A stretch of 64,000 nucleotides of DNA from Chryseobacterium sp. FH2 (GCF_001045455.1 NZ_LFNE01000004.1:186001-250000), one strand, 5' to 3'. Shown: positions 18,523 to 26,790, counted from the stretch's first letter. The notes: generated by a model from the sequence alone, not told the origin. Translations and numbers: made by a program.

Positions 18523-19572
18523 TTAAAAATAATCATTTTGCTCTAAAAATTTTTCAAGTTCTTCCGGAGAAATATTTTTCTTAATGATGATTCCTTCAGA
18601 ATCTAAAAGAAAAGTAGTAGGAAAACTGTTTATATTATAGAACTTGGATTTTATACCATTTTCATCTAAATATTGTTGCCAATTCAGTTCTTTCTCAGCC
18701 ACAACTTTATACCATTTTTCCATATCCTCAGTTCGATCAGTAGAAATACTTATTATTTCCAACCCTTTATCTTTATACATAGAATATAACTTATGATATT
18801 TCGGAATATCTTCTAAACAAGGTTTACAATATGAAAACCAAAAATCAACGAGAGTATATTTTTTCCCCAAAGAGGAACGTATTTTTTTGTTTTGAAATTC
18901 CAGGTTGGGGAATTTAGATTTCTCTGTTAATTTAATTGAATTTATCATATCTTGATAAAACATTTTTCCATATTCTGAGTTTCTAATTTTTGATGACAGA
19001 TTTTGAAAAGATTCAAAATAGGATTTTCTAGGCCCTTTGTATTGAAATTGGTTTACTAATGTCCAAAATAACATAAAACTATTTGGATTTTCCTTGGAAT
19101 ACTTTATTAATAAATTATCTAATTTTAAGTCACCATCTTCATTATTAAAAAATACATTTAATAATTTGGAAAAATTAGCATTAAACTTATACTGGTCTTT
19201 TATTAAAACTGAATTTTCATTTTTTAAAGGCATGGGCTGAATAAAGTTTCCAATACTATCTATTTCAAAATTTAAATTTTCTCGAGATACGGTAAATAGG
19301 GCAGAAACTTTAAAACTTCCGTCTTTTTGACCGCATATAAAAGAATATGGTAAAGGAAATTTAGAATTAACAGTCAAATTAAATTCACCTTCCGTACTGT
19401 AATCTTTATTGTTTTTCAGAAATAAAGTATGATCTTTATAATACTTTTTATCCAGAATTCCATTTATACCAATATCATGACATACTTCTTTTACTTTATA
19501 AGCAACAGTTGTATTTTGAGAAAATACAACTGTTGTTAAAAATATAAAACTATATTTTATCAATCTTTTCAT
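18523..19572 (-). CDS. TlpA-type thioredoxin-fold protein of a peptide locus
   Basis: A 349-residue exported protein. From ATG 19572 it has a signal peptide (MKRLIKYSFIFLTTVVFSQ), an N-terminal region of about 200 residues of unknown fold (DUF4369-like position in TlpA proteins), and a C-terminal thioredoxin/TlpA domain with the redox motif FWFSYCKPCLEDIPKYH (C-K-P-C), IISISTDR and the cis-Pro segment NSFPTTFLLD. Such domains make or reduce disulfides in the periplasm. An upstream in-frame ATG at 19599 would run into the preceding peptide gene; the 19572 ATG starts 1 base after that gene's stop and gives a proper signal peptide. The tight coupling suggests that it acts on the Cys-rich peptide encoded just upstream, which is inferred. 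Confidence 0.87.
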   Translation of the reverse strand: MKRLIKYSFIFLTTVVFSQNTTVAYKVKEVCHDIGINGILDKKYYKDHTLFLKNNKDYSTEGEFNLTVNSKFPLPYSFICGQKDGSFKVSALFTVSRENLNFEIDSIGNFIQPMPLKNENSVLIKDQYKFNANFSKLLNVFFNNEDGDLKLDNLLIKYSKENPNSFMLFWTLVNQFQYKGPRKSYFESFQNLSSKIRNSEYGKMFYQDMINSIKLTEKSKFPNLEFQNKKIRSSLGKKYTLVDFWFSYCKPCLEDIPKYHKLYSMYKDKGLEIISISTDRTEDMEKWYKVVAEKELNWQQYLDENGIKSKFYNINSFPTTFLLDSEGIIIKKNISPEELEKFLEQNDYF

Positions 19573-19573
19573 A

Positions 19574-19741
19574 CTAGCAACATGACCAGTTTTGTCCATT
19601 AGCAGATAATCTAGCCTTTCCTTGGCCCGGGCATGAGTATAAATTCACATAACAGCCATCATCTTCTATAGAATTTGGTGCCATTTTTCCTCCACTTACC
19701 TTTTTTAATTCATTTCTCGAAAGTCTTTTTAATTTTTTCAT
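19574..19741 (-). CDS. Double-glycine-leader cysteine-rich peptide (bacteriocin-like precursor)
   Basis: A 55-residue peptide. The leader MKKLKRLSRNELKKVSGG ends in Gly-Gly and matches the bacteriocin-like leaders common in Chryseobacterium, which are cut by C39-type peptidase ABC exporters. The predicted mature part has 37 residues beginning KMAPNSIEDDG, is rich in Gly, Ser and Asn, and contains four Cys (positions 30, 37, 54, 55, the last two adjacent at the C-terminus). It lies 1 base upstream of a TlpA-type thioredoxin gene and divergent from an XRE regulator. No exporter or modification enzyme is adjacent. The precursor nature is well supported by the leader; a bacteriocin, signal or other activity is not shown. 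Confidence 0.85.
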   Translation of the reverse strand: MKKLKRLSRNELKKVSGGKMAPNSIEDDGCYVNLYSCPGQGKARLSANGQNWSCC

Positions 19742-19883
19742 AATTTAAGTTTGTTTAAAGTTAAAAATTATTTTTTCACTGCAATTTTCAGTATCAATTG
19801 CTTTTACGAATATGAAAAATTCTTTATACCTTTACCAACTAGGAAAATAATTATTTCAATCAGAAAACTAATTAATTCAGAAC

Positions 19884-20246
19884 ATGAATATTGGAACTAA
19901 AATCAAAAATTTAAGAGAAGATAAACATCTGTCGCAAAGTGAACTTGCCTTTGAATTAGGTGTTTCTCAAGGTACTTTACACAATATAGAAAGTGGAAAT
20001 TCTAAAAAAATAGATTTTTTACTTATGGATAAAATTTGCCATTTTTTTGATAAAGATTTTGAATATTTTTTGGATGAAAAATATTTTAATAATGTACAAG
20101 AAAATCATGGACAAGTAGGACAACATAATATTATTAACAATTTTCCTAATAATTTTCTTGAAGAATTTAAAAAATTGGTTGAACAAAATAATGCCAATGA
20201 AAAAATCATCGAAGATTTAAAAAACCAAATTAATAAAAAAGATTAA
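19884..20246 (+). CDS. XRE-family helix-turn-helix regulator
   Basis: 120 residues with a Cro/C1-type HTH in residues 5-60 (IKNLREDKHLSQSELAFELG, VSQGTLHNIESG), followed by a linker rich in Asn (GQVGQHNIINNFPNNF) and a C-terminal coiled-coil-like helix (LVEQNNANEKIIEDLKNQI) that may mediate oligomerisation. It is transcribed divergently from the peptide/TlpA pair across a 142-base gap, so it may regulate them. That gap contains the 12-base palindrome AAATAATTATTT at 19845-19856, a possible but unproven operator. It has its own terminator. Confidence 0.85.
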   Translation: MNIGTKIKNLREDKHLSQSELAFELGVSQGTLHNIESGNSKKIDFLLMDKICHFFDKDFEYFLDEKYFNNVQENHGQVGQHNIINNFPNNFLEEFKKLVEQNNANEKIIEDLKNQINKKD

Positions 20247-20271
20247 AAATAAAATTACATATAATTTTGGC

Positions 20272-20298
20272 AAAGCTCTGAATTCAGGGCTTTTTTTA
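20272..20298 (+). terminator. Terminator of the XRE gene
   Basis: AAGCTCTGAA/TTCAGGGCTT stem (one G-T pair) followed by seven T. Confidence 0.8.
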
Positions 20299-20344
20299 TT
20301 GGTATTAAATAAAATGATTATAGATTTTATTTATCAAAATCAAT

Positions 20345-20375
20345 TTGTTTGATAGATGAAATGTTTTTATATTTG
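20345..20375 (+). promoter_or_regulatory. Promoter of the peroxiredoxin operon
   Basis: TATATTTG at 20368-20375 matches the -7 consensus and TTTG at 20348-20351 (or TTG at 20345-20347) supplies a -33 element with a 16- to 20-base spacer. Transcription would begin near 20382, downstream of the in-frame ATG at 20356, which excludes that start. Confidence 0.65.
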
Positions 20376-20409
20376 CACCAGAAAATTTAAATATAAAAAC
20401 AAGAAAATT

Positions 20410-21042
20410 ATGTCTTTAGTAGGAAAAAAATTCCCAAATGTAACAGTAGATGCAATGTCGGAAATGGGTGACGACCTAAGAATCAACATCTTTGAAGAAG
20501 CTACGGCTAACCAGCAAAAAGTTCTTTTATTCTGGTATCCAAAAGATTTCACTTTTGTTTGTCCAACTGAGCTTCACGCATTCCAAGAAGCTTTAGGTGA
20601 ATTCGAAAAAAGAAATACTAAAGTAATCGGGGCTTCTTGTGATACAAACGAAGTACACTTCGCTTGGCTGAATGTTTCAAAAGACAACGGTGGTATCGAA
20701 GGGGTAACTTACCCACTTTTAGCGGATACACACAGACAATTGGCTAACATGCTGGGAATTGTAGATCAGGATTTCGAATACAATGAAGAAGGAGAAGAAA
20801 TTTTCACAGGTTCTAACGTTACTTATAGAGCGACATATCTTATCGACGAAACCGGAAAAATTTTCCATGAGTCTGTAAACGATATGCCTTTAGGAAGAAA
20901 CGTAAAAGAATATTTAAGATTAATCGACGCTTATACTCACGTTCAGAAGCACGGTGAAGTTTGCCCTGCAAACTGGGAAGAAGGAAAAGATGCTATGAAA
21001 GCTGACAGAACTTCTACTGCTGAATATTTGGCTAAGAACTAA
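20410..21042 (+). CDS. Typical 2-Cys peroxiredoxin (AhpC/Prx1 family)
   Basis: A 210-residue thiol peroxidase that reduces hydrogen peroxide and organic peroxides. The peroxidatic Cys51 lies in DFTFVCPTELHAF and the resolving Cys185 in HGEVCPANW; the length fits the family. The start at 20410 (MSLVGKKFPNV) is chosen because the promoter lies downstream of the longer frame's ATG. The thioredoxin gene 108 bases downstream probably provides its reductant, giving a peroxide-defence operon. Confidence 0.95.
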   Translation: MSLVGKKFPNVTVDAMSEMGDDLRINIFEEATANQQKVLLFWYPKDFTFVCPTELHAFQEALGEFEKRNTKVIGASCDTNEVHFAWLNVSKDNGGIEGVTYPLLADTHRQLANMLGIVDQDFEYNEEGEEIFTGSNVTYRATYLIDETGKIFHESVNDMPLGRNVKEYLRLIDAYTHVQKHGEVCPANWEEGKDAMKADRTSTAEYLAKN

Positions 21043-21053
21043 TTAAAATTAAT

Positions 21054-21127
21054 ATAACAATGCAGCAATATAACAGTATAACAATTGTAAGACTCGTTTT
21101 TCAATGGTTAGATTGCTGCATTGTTAT
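21054..21127. repeat. 16-bp perfect inverted repeat between peroxiredoxin and thioredoxin genes
   Basis: ATAACAATGCAGCAAT at 21054-21069 is exactly complementary to ATTGCTGCATTGTTAT at 21112-21127, with a 42-base spacer that itself contains ACAATTGT. The right arm is followed by a T-rich stretch. It could act as an attenuator that lowers thioredoxin expression relative to peroxiredoxin, or an mRNA-stabilising hairpin; the TAACAATnnAACAAT pattern also recalls dispersed intergenic repeats. Function unproven. Confidence 0.7.
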
Positions 21128-21150
21128 TTTTTCAATTAAAAAAATCAACA

Positions 21151-21456
21151 ATGTATACAGAATTAACAGAAGACACACTACAGAATATTGTAAGCGATAA
21201 TGAAAAAGTTGTCGTACAGTACGGAGCTACATGGTGCGGAAACTGCCGAATTATGAAACCAAAATTCAAAAAATTAGCATCTGAAAACGAAAGTATTCCT
21301 TTCCTTTATGTAGACGCTGAAAAATTACCGGAAAGCAGGAAATTGGCTAAAGTTGACAACTTACCCACTTTCGCCATCTTTAAAAATGGTGAATTAGTAA
21401 ATCAGGTTCAGTCTAACCAGGCTGAAAGTTTAATTAATTTATTTAACGAATTATAA
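21151..21456 (+). CDS. Thioredoxin-family protein
   Basis: 101 residues, a minimal thioredoxin fold with the redox motif ATWCGNCRIMKPKF (Cys29 and Cys32) and the cis-proline segment NLPTFAIFKNG. The ATG at 21151 is preferred over an upstream TTG at 21121, which lies inside the hairpin arm. The middle residues of the active site (G-N) differ from the usual G-P, which would shift its redox potential. It is likely the electron donor of the neighbouring peroxiredoxin. Its stop overlaps the start of the next gene by one base. Confidence 0.92.
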   Translation: MYTELTEDTLQNIVSDNEKVVVQYGATWCGNCRIMKPKFKKLASENESIPFLYVDAEKLPESRKLAKVDNLPTFAIFKNGELVNQVQSNQAESLINLFNEL

Positions 21457-21704
21457 TGAAGCTACCTGTAATCAGACAATTTTATCAAAACCAGACTCCG
21501 GAAAACCTTGAAAAAACGTTGGAAGTTTTAGAAAGCTTCTGCGAGTTCAGAGGAACAAGTGAAGAAGATTTAAATGTTGCCGGAGAGCTAATTACCAACA
21601 TCTGCGGAGCTCTTGAGGTTCACGCCAACGTACAAAACGGAATGAGCGAAAAAGATGCTTTGAATTCTTTCGCTCAAAAGGTTTTAGGATCAATTGATAA
21701 ATAA
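21456..21704 (+). CDS. Small conserved protein of the peroxiredoxin-thioredoxin operon (DUF6952-like)
   Basis: An 82-residue soluble, helical protein (MKLPVIRQFYQNQTPENLEK at the start) with two Cys (ESFCEFRG and TNICGALE). No known catalytic motif. It overlaps the thioredoxin stop codon (TAATG), so it is translationally coupled to it. I recall such a small family next to peroxiredoxin/thioredoxin genes in Flavobacteriia; the family number is from memory. A role in thiol redox chemistry is plausible but only inferred. Confidence 0.8.
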   Translation: MKLPVIRQFYQNQTPENLEKTLEVLESFCEFRGTSEEDLNVAGELITNICGALEVHANVQNGMSEKDALNSFAQKVLGSIDK

Positions 21705-21737
21705 TCTAAAATATTTAAGAATCAATATTCTTACAAT

Positions 21738-21770
21738 AAAAAATCCCGATGAATAACATCAGGATTTTTT
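21738..21770 (+). terminator. Terminator of the peroxiredoxin operon
   Basis: Stem AAAAATCC-GATG/CATC-GGATTTTT with one mismatch and a T tract; the A tract at the left lets it also stop minus-strand transcription from 22525. Confidence 0.8.
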
Positions 21771-21838
21771 GGGTTTTATAAATGAATTATTAAGATTAAG
21801 ATTTCAATTAAGCTCATATCTTATAATCATCATTAAAT

Positions 21839-22525
21839 CTAACTTCTTCTGCTCATTAAAATTCTTAAAATATACCAGAATAGCAGCATAATAGAAGCAA
21901 AAAGCTGTAAAGAAGCTCCTACATACTGACCTGTTGTATATGTATTTTTAAGTTTACTCGTTTCATACAAAATACTTGCAGAAGCTAAAATTACCATTCC
22001 CACGGAAAACCAAAGGCCAAGGTCAAATTCGAAAACCGTACCTGCAACGATTAGCCCTAAAGCAATGAAACCTCCGATAATAATGATGTTTCTTAAAAAT
22101 GAAAAATCCTTTTTGGAAGTGAAAGCTACTACAGAAATCCCTGCAAACATGGCAATTGTCAACATTGCAGCCTGATAAATCACTACCCCGCCGGCTTTTG
22201 CTACAGCAATATAAATCAAAGGAAGAAAAATTACCGCTTCTAGCAAAATATAAAATCCTAATCCTAAATATTGGGTTGATCTGCTTTGTGATAAAGACCA
22301 TTTGTTTGCCAGGATAGAAGCCAGCCAGAAAACACCGATAATCAACAACCATGTATATTGCTGACCAAACATTAATCCGATAATTTCCGGCGGTACCGTG
22401 TTTAGCAAAACTGTTTCAACCCCGATAAATGCAAGCACTGATAAAGCAACATGCAAATACGTTTTCTTGTAAAAATTTGCTCTTTCAATATCCGAAGAAA
22501 GCGCGACCAGAGAATTTGTCATCAT
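21839..22525 (-). CDS. Bax inhibitor-1/YccA family membrane protein
   Basis: A 228-residue membrane protein with seven predicted transmembrane segments, the layout of the BI-1/TMBIM family (bacterial YccA/YetJ). The conserved acidic residue pair near the last helices is represented by the FEFDLG and ASILYETSKL regions. Bacterial members are calcium-leak channels or modulators of the FtsH protease; which applies here is not shown. It is 35 bases upstream of nothing on its strand except its own convergent terminator, and follows the 22561-23016 gene by 35 bases, so the two may be cotranscribed. Confidence 0.87.
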   Translation of the reverse strand: MMTNSLVALSSDIERANFYKKTYLHVALSVLAFIGVETVLLNTVPPEIIGLMFGQQYTWLLIIGVFWLASILANKWSLSQSRSTQYLGLGFYILLEAVIFLPLIYIAVAKAGGVVIYQAAMLTIAMFAGISVVAFTSKKDFSFLRNIIIIGGFIALGLIVAGTVFEFDLGLWFSVGMVILASASILYETSKLKNTYTTGQYVGASLQLFASIMLLFWYILRILMSRRS

Positions 22526-22560
22526 AGGTAATATAGTTTTTTAATTATTTCCGAAATAAA

Positions 22561-23016
22561 TTATTTGTTATCTTTTATGGGTTTAATTCCTAATATTTTA
22601 CCGTCATTCTCAAAAACAGCGGTAACAATTTCTTTTGGAACAGAAGATTTGTCATCAGAATATTTATACTGAATCATAGGATAACTGCTTCCGTCTTTCA
22701 ACGTCTTATATCCTGATTTGAAAATTTCAAGCTTTTTATTAAAATTAATATCTGCAGAAAGTTTTTTATAAACATTATCCGTAACAACCATTTTAGCTTT
22801 ATCAGAAAGCAGGCTTTCCATGGTTTTGCGATCGGAAGACTTTAACGCACTGATAAACTGCGAAAATTTCACATCGAAAGAAGCAATTTTTTCTTTCGTC
22901 AAATCTGCTGCCTGCTCTTTCTTGTCTCCGCTTTCGATTTTTAAACTTTTCACAGTAGCTTGTGAAAAGGCAAATTGCATGATGAAAACCGGAAGTATTA
23001 GAAATAATTTTTTCAT
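22561..23016 (-). CDS. Periplasmic protein of unknown function
   Basis: 151 residues with a signal peptide (MKKLFLILPVFIMQFAFSQ) and a soluble mature part. The pattern helix (KFSQFISALKSSDRKTMESLL) followed by strands (SYPMIQYKYSD, EIVTAVFENDGKILGIKP) resembles small NTF2-like or DUF4878-like periplasmic proteins, but no family is certain. It sits between the acyl-CoA reductase and the BI-1 gene on the same strand. Confidence 0.75.
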   Translation of the reverse strand: MKKLFLILPVFIMQFAFSQATVKSLKIESGDKKEQAADLTKEKIASFDVKFSQFISALKSSDRKTMESLLSDKAKMVVTDNVYKKLSADINFNKKLEIFKSGYKTLKDGSSYPMIQYKYSDDKSSVPKEIVTAVFENDGKILGIKPIKDNK

Positions 23017-23066
23017 ATAATTTTGGTGATTAGGTGAAATAAAATAAATGTTGAAGATACAAAGAA

Positions 23067-24101
23067 TTAAATTACCTCTAAAAATTTCATTGTATCCACA
23101 TTGTCTGCATAAGTATCTAATCCCGGGTTTTGCGCTTCTCCAAAATGAATGGAATCAAGACCAAGCTCATCTTTCGCAACAATACACTGGATATTTTCTT
23201 CATTTTCAGCAATAAAGTTTTTTACATCTTCCAGAGAAGAATACCTGCTGAAATTAATAACAGAAAGAGGACTGAAAAGCTTATCGTCTTCTTTTAGCAT
23301 TACAAAATTATTATCCCAGAATTTATCCTGATTTAAAAGATAAACAGCCCTGTTATAATCGTAATTATTGGCATATTTATTATGATTGATAATATCCTGA
23401 AAGCCTATAAAACTCTCAAATAACTTATCAATTAAAAAGTCCTGCGGAATAAAGAGCCTGGTTACGTTTCTACAACCTAATCCGAAATATTGGAAAATAT
23501 CATTCGCCAAAAGCTGTAATTCCTCCTCTGTTTCGTCGCCTTTTAAAACAGCTACAGAAGTCCTGTTTTTTCGGATGATATGTAAATGATTTTTAAAGTA
23601 ATATTCCAGATATCTTGCCGTATTATTACTTCCGGTTGCAATTACAGCATCAAAATTCTCCAATTTTTCGACAAATTCATATTCAACCTCATTATCAGAA
23701 AAATCCTTCCATTTTTTTAATAAAAACGGAATCATATATCTGTCTTTTGAAGATAATTTAATCACAGGAATATGATTACTCAACACTACAGAAATCACAT
23801 CGTGAAAACCTACCAAAGGAATGTTTCCAGCCAGAATCAACCCTACTCTTTTTGATATTTTTGAGGCAGAATATTCTTCAAGCCAGTTTGTTATATTTTC
23901 TTTGGTTAATAAATCCGCCCACTGTTTTAAGGCAAATTTCTGGTTTTCAATAGTAAACCATTGGTTTTCTATTTTTGTTTTTTCTAACAATAGCTCGAAA
24001 TCAGAATCATTTTCATTATAATCCTCTGTATTTTTTGCCAAATACTCTTTTATATAATCGCTTAGTTTCGTAAGTCCTAAAACTTGATTTTCAATATTCA
24101 T
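23067..24101 (-). CDS. Acyl-CoA reductase (LuxC-like)
   Basis: A 344-residue enzyme of the aldehyde-dehydrogenase superfamily, similar to LuxC fatty acyl-CoA reductases. The middle region has the cofactor-binding and KLSSKDRYMIPFL segments, ATGSNNTARYL, and the catalytic Cys in FGLGCRNVTRLF. It would reduce an acyl-CoA or acyl thioester to the aldehyde with NAD(P)H. It is divergent from the ferredoxin gene across 59 bases. The physiological substrate is unknown. Confidence 0.85.
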   Translation of the reverse strand: MNIENQVLGLTKLSDYIKEYLAKNTEDYNENDSDFELLLEKTKIENQWFTIENQKFALKQWADLLTKENITNWLEEYSASKISKRVGLILAGNIPLVGFHDVISVVLSNHIPVIKLSSKDRYMIPFLLKKWKDFSDNEVEYEFVEKLENFDAVIATGSNNTARYLEYYFKNHLHIIRKNRTSVAVLKGDETEEELQLLANDIFQYFGLGCRNVTRLFIPQDFLIDKLFESFIGFQDIINHNKYANNYDYNRAVYLLNQDKFWDNNFVMLKEDDKLFSPLSVINFSRYSSLEDVKNFIAENEENIQCIVAKDELGLDSIHFGEAQNPGLDTYADNVDTMKFLEVI

Positions 24102-24129
24102 AATTACTGTAAAATTGGGGAATATTTTG

Positions 24130-24137
24130 TAATTTTG
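24130..24137 (+). promoter_or_regulatory. -7 element of the ferredoxin promoter
   Basis: TAATTTTG matches TAnnTTTG, 23 bases before the ferredoxin ATG. The nearest TTG upstream (24115-24117) gives a spacer shorter than usual. Confidence 0.5.
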
Positions 24138-24160
24138 TGCAAATTTAAAAAAAATTAGCG

Positions 24161-24511
24161 ATGGCTATTAAAATAACTGATGAATGCATTAATTGCGGAG
24201 CCTGCGAACCGGAATGCCCGAACAATGCAATTTATGAAGGAGCCGTAGACTGGAAAGCTTCCGAAGGTACCGAACTTTCCGGTACCGTTACACTACCATC
24301 AGGTCTTACCGTAGACGCAGATGCACCACAAGAACCTGTAAGTGATGATGTCTATTTCATTGTAACAGATAAATGTACGGAATGTAAAGGCTTCCATGAA
24401 GAACCACAGTGTGCAGCAGTTTGTCCTGTAGACTGCTGTGTTCCGGATGAAGACCATGTAGAGTCTGAAGAAGCATTGCTTAATAAAAAAGCATTTTTAC
24501 ACGGAGAATAA
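24161..24511 (+). CDS. 2[4Fe-4S] ferredoxin
   Basis: 116 residues with two 4Fe-4S cluster motifs: CINCGACEPECP near the N-terminus and CTECKGFHEEPQCAAVCP with a long insertion between the second and third Cys, as in YfhL/Alvin-type ferredoxins. The linker between the clusters (about residues 25-68, acidic) is also long. It is a soluble electron carrier. It lies divergent from the acyl-CoA reductase and just before serC; its partner enzyme is not known. Confidence 0.93.
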   Translation: MAIKITDECINCGACEPECPNNAIYEGAVDWKASEGTELSGTVTLPSGLTVDADAPQEPVSDDVYFIVTDKCTECKGFHEEPQCAAVCPVDCCVPDEDHVESEEALLNKKAFLHGE

Positions 24512-24517
24512 AAACTG

Positions 24518-24546
24518 CCGTCTCATGTATTATGAGACGGTTTTTT
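24518..24546 (+). terminator. Terminator of the ferredoxin gene
   Basis: Perfect stem CCGTCTCAT/ATGAGACGG with a 5-base loop and six T. Confidence 0.9.
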
Positions 24547-24635
24547 ATATATAAAAAGTCAGAATTTTTAATAAGAAACTAAAAATGAAGCTGTAAGAAT
24601 GAAAATTTTTTACGGAAAACCAAAAAAATAACAAT

Positions 24636-25700
24636 ATGAGCAAAAAGCACAACTTTAGCGCGGGACCATGTATTTTACCTCAGGAAGTATTCGAAAAATC
24701 TGCACAGGCGATTTTAGATTTTAATGGTATCGGACTTTCTCTTCTTGAGATTTCGCACAGAAGCAAAGATTTCGTTGCCGTAATGGACGAAGCACGCGCA
24801 ATTGTAAAGAGATTGATGAACCTTGGTGATGATTATGAAGTTTTATATCTAGGAGGAGGTGCTAGTTTGCAATTTGCAATGGTTCCTTACAACCTGATGA
24901 AAGTTGGTGGAAAAGCAGCTTATCTGGACACAGGAACTTGGGCTGCAGGGGCTATAAAAGAAGCTAAAAAAATGGGAACAGTAGATATTGTTGGTTCTTC
25001 AAAAGAGGAAAACTACTCTTTCATTCCAAAAGACTATACAGTAGGTCCAGAATATGATTATTTCCACTGTACTTCAAATAATACAATTTATGGAACCCAA
25101 ATGAAGTCATTTCCGGATGTGGATACTGTAATGGTCTGCGATATGAGTTCTGATATTTTCTCGAGGCAATTAGATTTCTCCAAGTTTGATTTGATCTACG
25201 CCGGAGCTCAGAAAAACATGGGGCCTGCAGGGGTAACTTTAGTGGTTATCAAAAAAGAAATTTTAGGTAAAACAGGGAGAGAAAATATGTTCTCAATTCT
25301 TGATTACTCTCAACATATTGCTAAAGAATCTATGTATAATACGCCTCCAGTTTTCCCTGTTTATGCATCTTTACTGACTCTCCAAAATTTGGAAAACAAC
25401 GGGGGAATTGCCGCAGCCGAAGCAAGAAACGAAGCAAAAGCAAAACTTTTATATGACGAAATAGATAATAATCCTTTATTTGAGACATTCTGTGTAAAAG
25501 AAGATCGTTCGCTAATGAATGTTTCTTTCAAAATTACAGATGAAAGCAAAAAAGAAGAGTTTGACAATGCCTGGAAAGCTGCCGGAATCAGCGGACTGAA
25601 CGGGCATAGAAGCCTGGGAGGTTACAGAGCAAGCTTATATAATGCTTTGCCAATCGAGAGCGTACAGGTTCTGGTTGATGTAATGAAGTCTGTCAAATAG
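24636..25700 (+). CDS. serC: Phosphoserine aminotransferase
   Basis: A 354-residue PLP enzyme that converts 3-phosphohydroxypyruvate to O-phosphoserine in serine synthesis (and the analogous step in pyridoxine synthesis). The start KKHNFSAGPCILPQEV, the LLEISHRSKDF segment, YLGGGASLQFAMVPYNL and the PLP lysine in AGAQKNMGPAGVTLV are those of SerC; the C-terminal GHRSLGGYRASLYNA binds phosphate. serA follows after 121 bases, so the pathway genes are clustered. Confidence 0.97.
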   Translation: MSKKHNFSAGPCILPQEVFEKSAQAILDFNGIGLSLLEISHRSKDFVAVMDEARAIVKRLMNLGDDYEVLYLGGGASLQFAMVPYNLMKVGGKAAYLDTGTWAAGAIKEAKKMGTVDIVGSSKEENYSFIPKDYTVGPEYDYFHCTSNNTIYGTQMKSFPDVDTVMVCDMSSDIFSRQLDFSKFDLIYAGAQKNMGPAGVTLVVIKKEILGKTGRENMFSILDYSQHIAKESMYNTPPVFPVYASLLTLQNLENNGGIAAAEARNEAKAKLLYDEIDNNPLFETFCVKEDRSLMNVSFKITDESKKEEFDNAWKAAGISGLNGHRSLGGYRASLYNALPIESVQVLVDVMKSVK

Positions 25701-25821
25701 ATAAATCAGTAATTATCAAATATTTAAAGATTATTTATTGTTATTTTAAATTTTCTTAATTTGCGCAACTGTTTAAATTTTAAATAATTTAATCTTTAAA
25801 ATTTTAAATTAAATAAGAACC

Positions 25822-26787
25822 ATGAAAGTTTTAGCTAACGACGGAATTTCGAAAGCAGGAGAACAGGCATTAAGAGATGCAGGAATTGAGATTTTGGACA
25901 ACAGGGTTGCACAAGATCATGTTATCAATTTCATCAACGAAAATAATGTAGATGTTCTTTTGGTAAGAAGTGCTACGAAAGTAAAGCAAGATATAATTGA
26001 TGCTTGTCCGAATCTGAAAATTATAGGAAGAGGAGGTATAGGTATGGATAATATCGATGTTGAATATGCTAAAAGCAAAGGAATAAAAGTAATCAATACA
26101 CCGACTGCATCATCAAAATCTGTTGCAGAGTTGGTTTTCGGACATTTCTTCTCATTAGCGAGATTTCTTCATGAATCCAATAGGTTAATGCCATTGGAAG
26201 GAGAAACTCATTTCAATGCAATGAAAAAATCATTCAACAATGCATATGAACTTTCAGGAAAAACTTTAGGAGTTATTGGTTTTGGAAGCATCGGTCAGGA
26301 AGTGATAAAAATTGGAATTTCTTTAGGAATGAATGTTAAAGTTTTAACAAGAAAACCTAAAACAGAAGCTCTCACATTAAGTTTTTTTGACGGACAGTCA
26401 GTTAACTTTGAAATTACTTCCACCAATGATACGGATGCTTTCCTTAAAGATGCGGATTTTATCAGTATCAACACACCAAAAACGAACGAATATATCATAG
26501 ACACACCTCAGTTTGAAAAAATGAAAGATGGCGTCTACATAGTAAATACTGCAAGAGGCGGTGTGATAAATGAAGTTGCTCTGATCGATTTTATTGAAGA
26601 AGGAAAGGTGGCAGGAGCCGCTCTGGACGTTTTTGAAAATGAACCTAATCCAGAATTACCTTTATTGATGAATCCTGCACTGTCACTTTCTCCACACGTT
26701 GGGGGAAATACAGTTGATGCTCAGGAAAAAATCGGAGTCGAACTTGCAGAACAAATTATTAAGCTACAAAAAGAACCTATAAAATAA
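25822..26787 (+). CDS. serA: D-3-phosphoglycerate dehydrogenase
   Basis: A 321-residue D-2-hydroxyacid dehydrogenase with substrate-binding (VLLVRSATKV, GRGGIGMDNIDV), Rossmann (LGVIGFGSIGQEV) and catalytic segments (NTARGGVINE; SPHVGGNT with the catalytic His). It is the short form without C-terminal ACT or ASB regulatory domains, so simple serine feedback through an ACT domain is not expected. It makes 3-phosphohydroxypyruvate, the substrate of the SerC enzyme encoded upstream. DUF1015 follows after 3 bases. Confidence 0.94.
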   Translation: MKVLANDGISKAGEQALRDAGIEILDNRVAQDHVINFINENNVDVLLVRSATKVKQDIIDACPNLKIIGRGGIGMDNIDVEYAKSKGIKVINTPTASSKSVAELVFGHFFSLARFLHESNRLMPLEGETHFNAMKKSFNNAYELSGKTLGVIGFGSIGQEVIKIGISLGMNVKVLTRKPKTEALTLSFFDGQSVNFEITSTNDTDAFLKDADFISINTPKTNEYIIDTPQFEKMKDGVYIVNTARGGVINEVALIDFIEEGKVAGAALDVFENEPNPELPLLMNPALSLSPHVGGNTVDAQEKIGVELAEQIIKLQKEPIK

Positions 26788-26790
26788 AAT

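Noticed and set aside
19573-19599. Longer N-terminus for the TlpA protein
   Set aside because: It would overlap the end of the double-glycine peptide gene in another frame and place nine extra residues before a complete signal peptide.
20356-20409. Longer N-terminus for the peroxiredoxin from an upstream ATG
   Set aside because: The predicted promoter places transcription start near 20382, downstream of that ATG, and the family begins at MSLVGKKF.
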